A stretch of 64,000 nucleotides of DNA. Origin: Pseudomonas sp. FP2309. GTDB taxonomy: Bacteria; Pseudomonadota; Gammaproteobacteria; Pseudomonadales; Pseudomonadaceae. The translations under genes were made by a program, and so were the position numbers. The notes below the pieces were generated by a model. The model was not told where the DNA came from. It worked only from the letters and a program-made list of their open reading frames with translations, and ran no database searches. Where the stretch lies: NCBI RefSeq assembly GCF_030687575.1, contig NZ_CP117439.1:2347501-2411500 (forward strand), written 5' to 3'. Shown here piece after piece: positions 41,291 through 50,415 of this stretch; positions within the stretch are counted from its first letter, which is position 1, and every line of letters starts with the position of its first letter.

Positions 41291-42946
41291 TCAGGCCAGG
41301 CTGTTGGCCTGGATCACTTTGCCGCGTTCCAGGCGGACCAATTGGTCGGCGACATCGAAGTAACGGTCGTCATGGCTGATGACGATGATGGTCTTGCCCA
41401 GGCGCTTGAGGTCGGGCAGCAGCTCGGTGTAGAAAATCCGGCGGAAGGTCGGGTCCTGATCGGCCGCCCATTCGTCGAACACCAGCACCGGGCGCTCTTC
41501 CAGCCAGGCATTGAGCAATGCCAGGCGCTTGCGCTGGCCGGTCGACAGGTCTGTGGTGGTAAAGGCGCCGTCGCGTACGCTGACCTTGTGCGCGATTTCC
41601 AGGCGCTCCAGGTACTGGTCGACATCGGCCGGCAGCTGTTTGCCGTGCTCGCCCTGCACCAGTTCGTCGAACAGGTAGTAGTCGGAAAAGATGGTGGTGA
41701 ACAGTTGGCGATAATCGTCACGGCTGTGGGCATCGACGGCCTTGCCGTTGAGCATGATCTGCCCATGCTGGGGCGTGTAGAGGCCCAGCAGCAGTTTGAT
41801 CATGGTGGTCTTGCCGCAGCCGTTTTCCCCGACGATAAACAGGATTTCGCCTTGCTCGATCGTCAAGTTCAGCGGGCCGAGCTTGAACGGTTCGAAACCC
41901 TCGACAGCCGGGAAGGCGTAGCTGACATCGCGCAGCTCAAGGCTGTGCACGCTTTGTTTCACATGGGGCAGGTCAACGATCAGCAGATGCGGTTCCGGTG
42001 AGGAAAACTGCTCCGACAGCTCGGCAATGCGTCGGAAAGCGATCTGCGCGCGACTGACGATCGGCAAGGTGCCGATCAGGTGTTCCAGCGGCCCTTTCAT
42101 GTACAGCAGCACCAGCACGAAGCCACTCATGACTTTCTGATCGACGCTTGGCCAGAACGATTGCAGGGCCAGCGCCAGGCCGATCACCACGAAGAACAGC
42201 ATCGAGCCCAAGGTCTTGGCGACCACGAAAATATTGATCGAGCGGATATGGGTGTCTCGGATCTTGTTCGCTGTGCCTTCGATGCGGTGGCTGAACATGC
42301 GAAAGCGTCGCGGACGATGAATGCGCAGCTCTTTGGCGCCGGCGTTCAGTGCGCTGTAGTGCTTCTGCAGTTCGTCTTCGGCTTCGCGGGCCGCGAAGAA
42401 CCCCTTGATCCCCATTTGCCGCGCCAGGTACTGCACGGCGCTGCCGATGATGATCGCGAGGGTGGTCAGCAGGAACATTTCCCATGACAGCATCGCCAGG
42501 TAACCCAGGCAGCCGAGGGTCACGGTGAACGAGATCGCCAGCGGCGCGAAGTCGAAGGCGAAGTCGCTGATGGTGTTGACGTCGTGGGTCAATACCGGAA
42601 TCAAACGGTGGGCCCGATAGCGTTCGATCTGTTCAACCGGCGCGCACAGCACCTTGGCGCCCAGGTCCTTGCGCAGGCGGGCGATCACGTGTTGGCCGAC
42701 ATAGTTGGTACCGATATCGGACACGATCGAGCTGACCAGGCCCAGTACGCAGAAACCGGCGAATGCCAGCACCATGCTGGAGTTGAGTCCACCCTCGGTG
42801 TGCAGGGTGGTGTTGATCGTGGCCAGCAGCGCGGTCACGCACAAACCGCCCAGAATGCCGAGGGCAATGGAGATGCTCAGCGTCACCCAATAAGGCTTGA
42901 GCAAACTGAGCACTTCTCGAAAGGCGCTGCGTGGTTTGGCAGTCAT
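41291..42946 (-). CDS. pvdE: Pyoverdine precursor ABC exporter (fused membrane and ATPase domains)
   Basis: Inner-membrane ABC transporter of 551 residues of the cyclic-peptide exporter type (SyrD/PvdE). Six membrane segments lie in residues 20-300 (for example ISIALGILGGLCVTALLA), then an ATPase domain with Walker A GENGCGKTT, signature LSTGQRKR and Walker B LVFDEWAADQD. In known systems PvdE moves acylated ferribactin from the cytoplasm to the periplasm for maturation. It is the first gene of the operon pvdE-NRPS-NRPS, behind a PvdS box at 43008-43031. Confidence 0.95.
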   Translation of the reverse strand: MTAKPRSAFREVLSLLKPYWVTLSISIALGILGGLCVTALLATINTTLHTEGGLNSSMVLAFAGFCVLGLVSSIVSDIGTNYVGQHVIARLRKDLGAKVLCAPVEQIERYRAHRLIPVLTHDVNTISDFAFDFAPLAISFTVTLGCLGYLAMLSWEMFLLTTLAIIIGSAVQYLARQMGIKGFFAAREAEDELQKHYSALNAGAKELRIHRPRRFRMFSHRIEGTANKIRDTHIRSINIFVVAKTLGSMLFFVVIGLALALQSFWPSVDQKVMSGFVLVLLYMKGPLEHLIGTLPIVSRAQIAFRRIAELSEQFSSPEPHLLIVDLPHVKQSVHSLELRDVSYAFPAVEGFEPFKLGPLNLTIEQGEILFIVGENGCGKTTMIKLLLGLYTPQHGQIMLNGKAVDAHSRDDYRQLFTTIFSDYYLFDELVQGEHGKQLPADVDQYLERLEIAHKVSVRDGAFTTTDLSTGQRKRLALLNAWLEERPVLVFDEWAADQDPTFRRIFYTELLPDLKRLGKTIIVISHDDRYFDVADQLVRLERGKVIQANSLA

Positions 42947-43007
42947 GTAAAACGTTCCTCGGCGTTTGGGGTTTTGCGGTGGGTCCGTGGTATCGAACCT
43001 TTATGGA

Positions 43008-43031
43008 ACGAAAGGGCAGCCCCTGAATTTA
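43008..43031 (-). promoter_or_regulatory. PvdS (iron-starvation sigma factor) box for pvdE
   Basis: The minus strand reads TAAAT (43031-43027), 16 bases, CGT (43010-43008), the iron-starvation box recognised by PvdS, about 60 bases before pvdE. Confidence 0.85.
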
Positions 43032-43090
43032 GCGGTGAGTGTGCGATGCGCGGGGAAGGACGGGAGCCGGGAGGGGAGGGGTCAGACAGA

Positions 43091-43115
43091 CCCCCGACGG
43101 CGCGGCCGTCGAGGG
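43091..43115 (-). terminator. Possible terminator of pvdMNO
   Basis: An 11-base stem with one G-T pair around a 3-base loop lies just beyond the pvdO stop codon and before the pvdE promoter. It lacks a clear T run. Confidence 0.35.
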
Positions 43116-43124
43116 TGGGTGGGG

Positions 43125-44003
43125 TCAGAGGTCGCGTACGACGCGAAAGCCGATCCAGTCGCCGCGGGTTTCTACCCAGATGGTGTTGCGGTTGCCTGAA
43201 CGCGAGAACACCGGCGCCTCGCCCCAGTCGTTGCCGCGAATCTGCCGGGCTTTGCAGTCGCCGTCGGCAATCCAGGCGCTGCCATCGGCGGGTGCGCCGA
43301 CATAGTTCTTGTGCTCGCAGTCGGCGACGAACTCATAGACGTTGCCGTGCATGTCGTACATGCCGAAGGCGTTGGGCGGGTAGCTGCCGGCGGGTGAGCT
43401 GTAGCTGTAGCCATCGGTCGGGCCGTAGGTGTTGGCATGTTTGGCGATGCTGTACTGGCTGCCCTCATCGAACGGGAAGGGGAACGGGCCGGTCGAACCG
43501 GCGCGGGCCGCGTATTCGCGCTGGGCCTCACTGACCAGGTGGTACTTCTGGCCGGTCTTTTTCGACAGCCAGGCGACGTACTTTTCGGCATCCTCGATGC
43601 TCATGCACACCGCCGGCTGGCGGGGGGCTTGAGGGTAGCGCGGCTTGCTGGCGATACACTCGCGGCCGGGGCGCTCATCGCCATCGGCGATCTTCACGCC
43701 GCTCTGGCGCAGGTAGCTGTCCCACTCGCCGGCCGTTATGTGAAAGCGGCTCATGGCGAACGGTTTGGCGAAGGTCACCGGGTGCATCGGGCCCTCGTCG
43801 GGCTCGCGGCCGACTTCATCCTCCGGCGTGCCCATGGTGAAGGTGCCGGCGGGCAGCACGACCATTTCCGGACAGTCCTTGCAGTCCTTGAACACCTTGC
43901 CGGGTTCGGGCGCCGCCGCGTGGGCCAGGCCGGGCAACAGCGCGCCGCACAGGAGGGTCAGAAGCAGGGCTGTCAGGAGTTTCAGGTGAGTGACAGTGTT
44001 CAT
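43125..44003 (-). CDS. pvdO: Periplasmic FGE-sulfatase-like pyoverdine maturation protein
   Basis: A 292-residue secreted protein: signal peptide ending ...PGLAHA near residue 30, then a formylglycine-generating-enzyme-like fold (VVLPAGTFTMGTPEDEVGRE, PFAMSRFHITAGEWDSY, YDMHGNVYEFVADC, ending WIGFRVVRDL). In pyoverdine pathways PvdO acts in the periplasm in the last oxidation step of the chromophore (dihydropyoverdine to pyoverdine). It is the third gene of the minus-strand pvdM-pvdN-pvdO set, about 32 bases after pvdN. Confidence 0.93.
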   Translation of the reverse strand: MNTVTHLKLLTALLLTLLCGALLPGLAHAAAPEPGKVFKDCKDCPEMVVLPAGTFTMGTPEDEVGREPDEGPMHPVTFAKPFAMSRFHITAGEWDSYLRQSGVKIADGDERPGRECIASKPRYPQAPRQPAVCMSIEDAEKYVAWLSKKTGQKYHLVSEAQREYAARAGSTGPFPFPFDEGSQYSIAKHANTYGPTDGYSYSSPAGSYPPNAFGMYDMHGNVYEFVADCEHKNYVGAPADGSAWIADGDCKARQIRGNDWGEAPVFSRSGNRNTIWVETRGDWIGFRVVRDL

Positions 44004-44035
44004 GCAGGTCTCTCGATCAAAGGAAAAAGGGCGCG

Positions 44036-45304
44036 TCAGACCTGTTTGCTGAGCAAGGTCATAAAGCGTTGGATTTCGCCGCTGTTGTTGAGCAGGCCGG
44101 GGGCGGTACGGATCACCGGGCCGGCGTCGCGGTCGACCGCGTCGATCACCACGCGGTTTTTCATCATGGCTGCGGCGAACCGGTCGCAGTCCTGGCCCTT
44201 GATCCGGAAGAAGGTAAAACCGGCCGACAGGTCAGGGCTCGCGGGGGTCACCATCTCAACCTTGGGGTGGTCCAGCAGCTGCTGTTTCAGCTCGCTGTTG
44301 AGCTGATGAATGCGCGCCTGCACCTGCGCCTTGCCCAACTGCAGGTGCAGTTTGAAGGCTTCATCCGCCGCCCAGCGATGCTCGAAGGCGTGGTAGCCGC
44401 CCGGCGTCATGGTGGTGGCGAAGTTGGTGTCTTCGGAGAAGGTCGGCACCAGGGGCGTCACGTCATTGTTCTGCGCCGAGCGCGCGCAGACGATGCCGGT
44501 GCCGCGCGGGCCGAACATCCACTTGTGGGTGCCGGCAATAAAGTAGTCGCAGTGCATGTCCGGGAAGTCGAGGTTTTCCACGCCGAAGCCGTGCACGCCA
44601 TCGACCACATAGAGGATGCGGTCCTTGTCGTCACGCTGACGGTTGTGCTCATCCACCAACCTGCCGATCTCGCCTATCGGCAGCTTGACGCCGCTGCCGG
44701 ACTGCACCCAGGTCATGCCCAGTACGCGGGTGTTGGGGCGGATACTGCGTTGGATGTTGCCGAGCACTTCGTCGACGGAGACCCGGTTGGCATCCTCGAA
44801 CAGCGTTATCTTGCGCACTTGGGTGCCTTCTTTGCGCACGCGAAAATCCAGGCTGTATTGGGTGGCGTAGTGCTCGTGGGTGGTGGTCAGAATTTCCTGG
44901 TCCGGGCGCACCTGGATCCCGCCGTAGATCATCGCCAGGCCTTCGGAGGTGCTGCCGGTGAGGGCGATCTGCGCGGGTTGGGCCTTGAGGTAGCGCCCGG
45001 CCCATTCGCGCACCTGGCCTTCGCGTTTCCAGGTTTCCTCCAGGTCCCAGTCCATCGCCAGCCCAGGGTTGCGGTCGATTTGCAGCCGATAGCGCTCGAT
45101 GGCTTCACGCACCGGTTTGGGGTGGGAGGTGACCAGGAAGTTGGAAAAATGCAGGTAGTCGGGGTCTTGGTTGAACAGCGATTTGAAGCGTGTCCATGGC
45201 GCCTGCGATGGCGCAGTCGGCGCCTGGGCAAAGGCGGCAGCGCCCAGGGGCAGGCTCGCGGCAAATACCCCGGCCTGCTTGAGAAATGTACGGCGGTCGG
45301 TCAT
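44036..45304 (-). CDS. pvdN: Periplasmic PLP-dependent pyoverdine side-chain enzyme
   Basis: A PLP-fold type I enzyme of about 422 residues with a Tat signal (DRRTFLKQAGVFAA, cleaved near AAFAQA) and the cofactor lysine in AGTHKWMFGPRG. In studied fluorescent pseudomonads PvdN converts the chromophore's glutamic acid side chain to succinamide in the periplasm. The ATG at 45304 is preferred to the GTG at 45316 because the Tat motif then lies at the very N terminus and GGTGAAG is well spaced before it. It lies 18 bases after pvdM. Confidence 0.93.
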   Translation of the reverse strand: MTDRRTFLKQAGVFAASLPLGAAAFAQAPTAPSQAPWTRFKSLFNQDPDYLHFSNFLVTSHPKPVREAIERYRLQIDRNPGLAMDWDLEETWKREGQVREWAGRYLKAQPAQIALTGSTSEGLAMIYGGIQVRPDQEILTTTHEHYATQYSLDFRVRKEGTQVRKITLFEDANRVSVDEVLGNIQRSIRPNTRVLGMTWVQSGSGVKLPIGEIGRLVDEHNRQRDDKDRILYVVDGVHGFGVENLDFPDMHCDYFIAGTHKWMFGPRGTGIVCARSAQNNDVTPLVPTFSEDTNFATTMTPGGYHAFEHRWAADEAFKLHLQLGKAQVQARIHQLNSELKQQLLDHPKVEMVTPASPDLSAGFTFFRIKGQDCDRFAAAMMKNRVVIDAVDRDAGPVIRTAPGLLNNSGEIQRFMTLLSKQV

Positions 45305-45322
45305 GGCTTGCTTCACCGGTGA

Positions 45323-46678
45323 TTAGCGGTTGGCCAAGGGCTTGGCGGATTGTTGGACCTGCTCCCATACCCGCAGGAAGTTGCCTCCCCACAGTTTGGC
45401 GATGTCGGCCTCGGAATAGCCGCGCTGGATCAGTTCGGCGGTGACGTTGCGTATTTCACCGACGTTGTTCCAGCCGTCGATGCCGCCGCCGTCATTGAAG
45501 TCCGAGGCGATGCCGACGTGGTCGATGCCGATCTTGCGCACGGTGTAGTCGATGGCGTCGCCCAGATCCTTGAGGGTGGCCTTGGGTTCTTTATCAAGGA
45601 TGCCGTACAGCTCGCCGGCATACTGGCCGAACTTCTGCTCGGGCCAGGCCGCGATGATCGCGTCGCCCGGCATCAACGCCATCGCCAGGTTCGGCAAGGG
45701 GGGCAGGTCGAAGCGCGCGCGCAGGGCGTTGAGCTTGTTCTGGGTCGGCTGGCTCAAGGGCCGTAGATACGCCGGGAAGGCCACCACCTGCACCACGCCG
45801 CCACTGTTCTTGATCAGTTGCAGTTCCTTGTCGCTGAGGTTGCGCGGGATATCCACCGCTGCGCGCGGCGCCGAATGCGAGGCGACCATTGGTGTGCGGC
45901 TCAATTGTGCAACCTGCTCCAATGCCTTCGTCGACATCTGTGAGACATCGATGATCACCCCCAGGTCATTGAGGCGGTGCACGGCTTGCTTGCCGATCGC
46001 TGACAGCCCGTCGAGGGCATCCGGGGAGTCATTGAAAAACGGCAGCGGGCGCGACGAGTCGGACCAGGTGTTATTGCCGATGTAGCTGAAGCCGAACATG
46101 CGCATGCCGCGCGCGGCCCACAGGTCCAACTGGTTCAGGTCGTCGCCCAGTGGGTAGGCATTGAGCATGCTGATAAAAATCGCAAACTTGCCTTCGCCGT
46201 GCAGGCGCCGAAAGTCATCCGGTGTATAGGCGATGCCCACTTGATTGGGGAAATCGCGCACCATGCCGGAGATGATCCTGTAGCGCACTTCCTGCTCGTG
46301 GCGCGCTTCCTCGACAAAGCCTTCGGTGGGTCTGTGCGGCGCGTTGGGCCCGCTCCAGATTTCGGGCCAGCCGAAAATCGTCAGCGCGGCACCCGACAAT
46401 CGGCCGCGCGCCGCTTTGGCCAGGTCGAATTGATCGCTGCCGTCCTTGTCGGCTTCCTTGCCGGCGGTGCCGAAGTCCAGGGGCACGGTGATATGGCTGT
46501 CGAACGACAGTAAGCGGTCCTGCAGTTCGTTGGCCTGTTTGATCACCGCCAGCGGGTAGCCGGCATTGCCTTTGAACAGATAATCCCAGGCCAGGAAACC
46601 AGCCCCGGCAGCGATGGCCAGTGCCAGCGGCAGGCCGATGTACAGCGCCTTTTTCGAACGTGGTTTTGTCATTGCCAT
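45323..46678 (-). CDS. pvdM: Membrane-anchored dipeptidase-like pyoverdine protein
   Basis: A 451-residue renal-dipeptidase-family protein (peptidase M19) with an N-terminal membrane anchor (YIGLPLALAIAAGAGFLAW). Motifs include DVSQMSTKALEQVAQ, PMVASHSAPRA and DHVGIASDFNDGGG near the C terminus. PvdM is needed in the periplasm for oxidation of ferribactin, together with PvdP. It is the first gene of the pvdMNO run, behind a PvdS box at 46713-46736. Confidence 0.93.
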   Translation of the reverse strand: MAMTKPRSKKALYIGLPLALAIAAGAGFLAWDYLFKGNAGYPLAVIKQANELQDRLLSFDSHITVPLDFGTAGKEADKDGSDQFDLAKAARGRLSGAALTIFGWPEIWSGPNAPHRPTEGFVEEARHEQEVRYRIISGMVRDFPNQVGIAYTPDDFRRLHGEGKFAIFISMLNAYPLGDDLNQLDLWAARGMRMFGFSYIGNNTWSDSSRPLPFFNDSPDALDGLSAIGKQAVHRLNDLGVIIDVSQMSTKALEQVAQLSRTPMVASHSAPRAAVDIPRNLSDKELQLIKNSGGVVQVVAFPAYLRPLSQPTQNKLNALRARFDLPPLPNLAMALMPGDAIIAAWPEQKFGQYAGELYGILDKEPKATLKDLGDAIDYTVRKIGIDHVGIASDFNDGGGIDGWNNVGEIRNVTAELIQRGYSEADIAKLWGGNFLRVWEQVQQSAKPLANR

Positions 46679-46712
46679 CTCAGTCAGTTGAGGCCTTCGC
46701 TATCAGGGAAGA

Positions 46713-46736
46713 ACGAGTGATGGGCGGCGAAATTTA
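46713..46736 (-). promoter_or_regulatory. PvdS box for pvdMNO
   Basis: The minus strand reads TAAAT (46736-46732), 16 bases, CGT (46715-46713), 35 bases before the pvdM start and divergent from the pvdP box. Confidence 0.85.
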
Positions 46737-46755
46737 GACCCTGGCGCCAGCCCGC

Positions 46756-46779
46756 TAAATTTCCCCGGCCTGCAAACGT
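46756..46779 (+). promoter_or_regulatory. PvdS box for pvdP
   Basis: TAAAT (46756-46760), 16 bases, CGT (46777-46779), 35 bases before the pvdP ATG. Confidence 0.85.
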
Positions 46780-46814
46780 TCTAGCTCTGATAAAACCGTT
46801 TCCTAAGGTAGACA

Positions 46815-48437
46815 ATGACCATCTCTCGACGTGGGTTCATCGCAGGCCTGGCGCTGACCGGCGCTGCGGTGCCGGCTGCTTTCTATGCCCATCGCGAGTT
46901 GACGCGTGAAGAGTTTCCGATCACCCCCGGCGAAGCCACGGTGGAGCTGGCCGACACCACCGGCCAACACCTGGCCAACACCCTGCGCGGTGTCTGGAGC
47001 CTGCGCCTGGAAGGTCGCGACGCCGGCCTCAAGGGCCTGCCGCTGCAAGGCCTGGAGCTGATGCTCGATATTGCCCCCCGAGGCCGTGGCCTGCGGGGCT
47101 ACCTGGACACCGCCGCCAACCTGCGTACCGAGGGTGAGCCGCGCTACCGCGTGCTCGGTGACCTGCTGACGGGCGAGGGGGCTTTGCTGTATTGGCGGCT
47201 GATCGATCGCGATTCGGTCGATGGCGTGCCTGCCTATGAGTTCAAGATGACCCTTGATGAGGTCTGGGCCGACTTTGGCAACGCTGGCAGCGGCACCCTC
47301 AGCGGACAGATCGTCGACATGGATCGGCCCCTGGCGATGACTGAGCGCGATAACCGTTTTATCGCCCACAAACAGCTGTTTCCCGAAGCACGCCAGCGCA
47401 TTGGCCTCAACCCGACCCTGCTGGCCTGGCTGATCGCCCCGGAGCACCGCTTGTTTCACCAGCTGTGGCACGCCACCCGTGACCAGTGGCACAAGTTGTC
47501 CGAGGAAAAACGCGACGCTCTGCGTGGTATCGGCTGGCAACCCGGCCCGCGCGGGCAGGAGCGTGACGCGCGCGGTAAGCGCAAGGACCGTAACGGCTCG
47601 GGTATCGACTTCTTTTTTATGCACCGCCACATGCTCGGCGCCGCCCGTGCGATGCAGGACTTGCCGTCATGGCCGGCGTTCCCCGCGCCGCAACCGGCAC
47701 TGGAGCGCGACCGCCTGGGTTTTGTGCGCTACTTCGACAACCACGACGGCTTTGCCTTGCCCCCCACCTGGTCTGCCCCGGACGACAGCGAGTACACCCA
47801 GTGGGTCAGCGATATCAAGGCGGCCGAGACCTACCACAGCAATTTCCAGGTGTGGGAATCCCAATACCGCGACCCGCGCTACCTGGCCCAGTTCACCTTG
47901 GGCCAGTTGGGGTCGCAGATGGAACTGGGTCTGCACGACTGGCTGCACATGCGCTGGGCCTCGGTGCCGCGCGACCCTTCCAACGGCGCGCCGGTGCCCA
48001 TGGCGCGTGATCCGGCCGACTTCGCCGCGCGTTGGTATGCCGCCGAGAACGACTTCCTTGGCGACCCGTTTTCGTCCCACGTCAACCCGGTGTTCTGGCA
48101 CTTCCACGGCTGGATCGACGACCGCATCGAAGACTGGTTCCGCGCCCACGAACGCTTCCACCCCGGCGAAGTGACGCGGCGGGAAATCAACGGTGTGGCC
48201 TGGTTCGCGCCGGGGCGCTGGGTGGAAATCGGCGACCCGTGGCTGGGTCCGGACACCCACGGCTGCAGCACCACGCCGGGGCTGCAGATGGGTAAATCCA
48301 TGGAAATGGACCCGGAGACCATGAAACTCGCCTTGCGCATCACCTTTGGCGCCGATGACGACGCGCTGCAAGGCTTGTTCAGGCGCGTGCCGAAGCGGCC
48401 CTGGTATGCGCGGCATTTGAAGGTGAAGAAGGCCTGA
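46815..48437 (+). CDS. pvdP: Periplasmic tyrosinase for pyoverdine chromophore
   Basis: A 540-residue copper tyrosinase with a Tat signal (SRRGFIAGLALTGAAV). An N-terminal beta-barrel-like domain (about residues 40-190) comes first, followed by the type-3 copper domain. CuA residues lie around FMHRHMLGAARAM, and CuB around GLHDWLHMRW and NPVFWHFHGWIDDRIEDW. PvdP hydroxylates and oxidises the D-Tyr of ferribactin in the periplasm to form the chromophore. It is divergent from pvdM with its own PvdS box. Confidence 0.95.
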   Translation: MTISRRGFIAGLALTGAAVPAAFYAHRELTREEFPITPGEATVELADTTGQHLANTLRGVWSLRLEGRDAGLKGLPLQGLELMLDIAPRGRGLRGYLDTAANLRTEGEPRYRVLGDLLTGEGALLYWRLIDRDSVDGVPAYEFKMTLDEVWADFGNAGSGTLSGQIVDMDRPLAMTERDNRFIAHKQLFPEARQRIGLNPTLLAWLIAPEHRLFHQLWHATRDQWHKLSEEKRDALRGIGWQPGPRGQERDARGKRKDRNGSGIDFFFMHRHMLGAARAMQDLPSWPAFPAPQPALERDRLGFVRYFDNHDGFALPPTWSAPDDSEYTQWVSDIKAAETYHSNFQVWESQYRDPRYLAQFTLGQLGSQMELGLHDWLHMRWASVPRDPSNGAPVPMARDPADFAARWYAAENDFLGDPFSSHVNPVFWHFHGWIDDRIEDWFRAHERFHPGEVTRREINGVAWFAPGRWVEIGDPWLGPDTHGCSTTPGLQMGKSMEMDPETMKLALRITFGADDDALQGLFRRVPKRPWYARHLKVKKA

Positions 48438-48445
48438 TCACGGTC

Positions 48446-48466
48446 AGGCCGCCGCTCGCGCGGCCT
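48446..48466. terminator. Possible bidirectional hairpin between pvdP and mdeA
   Basis: AGGCCGC and GCGGCCT form a 7-base stem with a 7-base loop in the 34-base gap between convergent genes. There is no clear T tract on either side. Confidence 0.35.
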
Positions 48467-48471
48467 TCGCA

Positions 48472-49716
48472 TCACCTCAGCGCATGCGCCGTTCTCACCC
48501 TCACTTTCGGCTGCGCCTGGGTGCATGTGGCCAGCGCCTGCTGCACATCCGCCAGCAGGTCGGCCACGTCTTCAAGGCCGACCGACAGCCGCACCAACCC
48601 TTCGCTGATGCCGTGGTGTGCGCGTTCTTCCGGGGTGTAAGTGGAGTGGGTCATGCTCGCGGGGTGCTGGGCCAGTGACTCGGCGTCGCCCAGGCTGACC
48701 GCGCGGGTGAACAGCTTAAGGGCATTCATGAAGCGTCGCCCGGCGTCGACCCCGCCCTTGAGCTCGAAGGCGAGCATGCCGCCGGCCTGGCTCATCTGGC
48801 GGGCCGCCAGTTCGTACTGGGGGAAACTGCGCAGGCCAGGGTAGGTCACCCACGCGACGGCCGGGTGCGCTTGCAAGGCTTCAGCCACCGCCTGGGCATT
48901 GCTGCAATGGCGGTCCATGCGCAGGGCCAGGGTCTTGAGGCCGCGCATCAACAGCGCAGCATCCTGGGGCGACATCACCGCGCCGGTCAGGTCCTTGAGG
49001 CCTTGCAAACGAATGCGCCGCGCCAGCGCTGCGTTGCTGACCGCGACGCCGGCGGTGATATCGCCATGACCGCTGAGGTATTTGGTGGCCGAGTGCACCA
49101 CCACATCGACGCCGAGTTCCAAGGGGCGTTGCAGATAGGGCGTGCAATAGGTGTTGTCGACCACCACCGTCACATTCGGCTGTTGGTGGGCGAGGGCGGC
49201 CACGGCGGCGATATCCACCAGTTGCAGGGTGGGGTTGGCCGGGGTTTCGCAGTAGATCATGCGCGTGGCGGGGCTGAGCGCGGCCTGCACGGCGGCGAGG
49301 TCGCTGAGATCAACGTGGCGCACCTTGACGCCGAACTCGCCGATGCCATGGTGCAGCAAGGCGAAGGTACAGCCGTAGAGCGTCCGGCTGACGATCACTT
49401 CATCGCCTGGGCGCAGCAGGGTCCAGAGCGTCGCGGCAATCGCACCCATGCCGGAGCTGAAGGCCACGGCCGCCTCACCGTTTTCCAGGCTGGCCATACG
49501 GGTTTCCAGCAGCGCCAGGGTCGGGTTGGAAATGCGCGTATAAAAATGCCCGTCGGCGTCGCCGGCAAAACACGCGGCGCCATATTCGGCGGTGGGGAAG
49601 GCAAAGGTGGCCGAGAGATAGATTGGCGGCACCAGCGCACCGTGGTGGTCCTGGGGGTCGTAACCGTGGTGAATGGCACGGGTGGAAAAGCCGAACGCAG
49701 GGTGTTTAGTGTTCAT
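48472..49716 (-). CDS. mdeA: Methionine gamma-lyase (PLP)
   Basis: A 414-residue Cys/Met-metabolism PLP enzyme splitting L-methionine to methanethiol, 2-oxobutyrate and ammonia. The sequence closely resembles the P. putida enzyme as I recall it: TRAIHHGYDPQDHHGALVPP, YSRISNP-type FYTRISNPT, the active-site Cys in LYGCTFALLHHG, PLP lysine in HSATKYLSGHGDITAG, and the conserved tail SMTHSTYTPEERAHHGISEG. The extra C-terminal 15 or so residues (AQPKVRVRTAHALR) are not in that reference. It is divergent from an Lrp-type regulator. Confidence 0.93.
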   Translation of the reverse strand: MNTKHPAFGFSTRAIHHGYDPQDHHGALVPPIYLSATFAFPTAEYGAACFAGDADGHFYTRISNPTLALLETRMASLENGEAAVAFSSGMGAIAATLWTLLRPGDEVIVSRTLYGCTFALLHHGIGEFGVKVRHVDLSDLAAVQAALSPATRMIYCETPANPTLQLVDIAAVAALAHQQPNVTVVVDNTYCTPYLQRPLELGVDVVVHSATKYLSGHGDITAGVAVSNAALARRIRLQGLKDLTGAVMSPQDAALLMRGLKTLALRMDRHCSNAQAVAEALQAHPAVAWVTYPGLRSFPQYELAARQMSQAGGMLAFELKGGVDAGRRFMNALKLFTRAVSLGDAESLAQHPASMTHSTYTPEERAHHGISEGLVRLSVGLEDVADLLADVQQALATCTQAQPKVRVRTAHALR

Positions 49717-49787
49717 GTCGGGCGCTCCTTATTTCCTACAATGCTATGCTCATAACCGTGGCTGATTCGTGCAAATGTTGCCGCTAA

Positions 49788-49804
49788 ATCCCACGTCCTG
49801 GGAT
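49788..49804. promoter_or_regulatory. Palindromic candidate operator between mdeA and mdeR
   Basis: ATCCCA-CGTCC-TGGGAT is a perfect 6-base inverted repeat in the 123-base divergent intergenic region, of the size bound by Lrp/AsnC dimers. A nearby TAAAT (49785) has no CGT at 16 bases and is not a PvdS box. Confidence 0.4.
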
Positions 49805-49839
49805 GAAAACACCCGAATAACAATGAACAGAGGCAAACC

Positions 49840-50310
49840 ATGCCCATCATCCTGGATCGTACCGACAAGGCGTTACTGAACGCCCTGCAAAGCAACGCCC
49901 GTTTAACCGTGGCCGAACTGGCCGAGCGAGTCTCCCTGACCACTTCACCGTGCTGGCGCCGGGTGCGCCACCTGGAGGAGAGCGGCGTGATCAGCGGCTA
50001 CCAGGCGATCCTGTCGCCCAAGGCGCTGGGCTATGGGGTCACGGCGTTTGTCAGCATCATGATGGAGAGCCACACCCAGGACATCGCCCGCGCGTTTGAG
50101 CAGCGCTTGTTGGAAATTCCGGAAATCGTGGCCTGCCACAACGTGTCGGGGCGCTACGATTTTTTGCTGGAAGTGGTGGCCAAAGACCTGGAATCGTTTG
50201 GCGAGTTTGCGCGGGAGGTGTTGCAGACGTTGCCTTGCGTCAAAGAGATTTATTCGAGTTTTTCCTATAAGTCGATGAGGCCGTTGCGGGTGCTTGCGCT
50301 GCCTGCTTGA
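49840..50310 (+). CDS. mdeR: Lrp/AsnC-family regulator of methionine gamma-lyase
   Basis: A 156-residue Lrp/AsnC protein: N-terminal helix-turn-helix (RTDKALLNALQSNARLTVAE, SLTTSPCWRRVRHLEESG) and a C-terminal RAM/AsnC ligand domain (VACHNVSGRYDFLLEVVAKD). Divergent placement next to mdeA matches the known mdeR-mdeA arrangement of P. putida, where the regulator activates mdeA with methionine. The symbol comes from family and context. Confidence 0.88.
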   Translation: MPIILDRTDKALLNALQSNARLTVAELAERVSLTTSPCWRRVRHLEESGVISGYQAILSPKALGYGVTAFVSIMMESHTQDIARAFEQRLLEIPEIVACHNVSGRYDFLLEVVAKDLESFGEFAREVLQTLPCVKEIYSSFSYKSMRPLRVLALPA

Positions 50311-50415
50311 GGGTGTCACGGCGCTTAGCCAGACAGCACGTACATCCAATTTTCCCGGTGCCATCCCCGCCACACTCCCCTCATCGCTGACACATCAAGG
50401 CAGAGGGGGCACCCC

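Noticed and set aside
46815..48437. pvdP considered as a multicopper oxidase
   Set aside because: The His pattern (HRHML, HDWLHMRW, NPVFWHFH) is the type-3 copper layout of tyrosinases.
49785..49800. TAAAT before mdeR as a PvdS box
   Set aside because: The nearest CGT is only 4 bases away and nothing fits at 16-17 bases.
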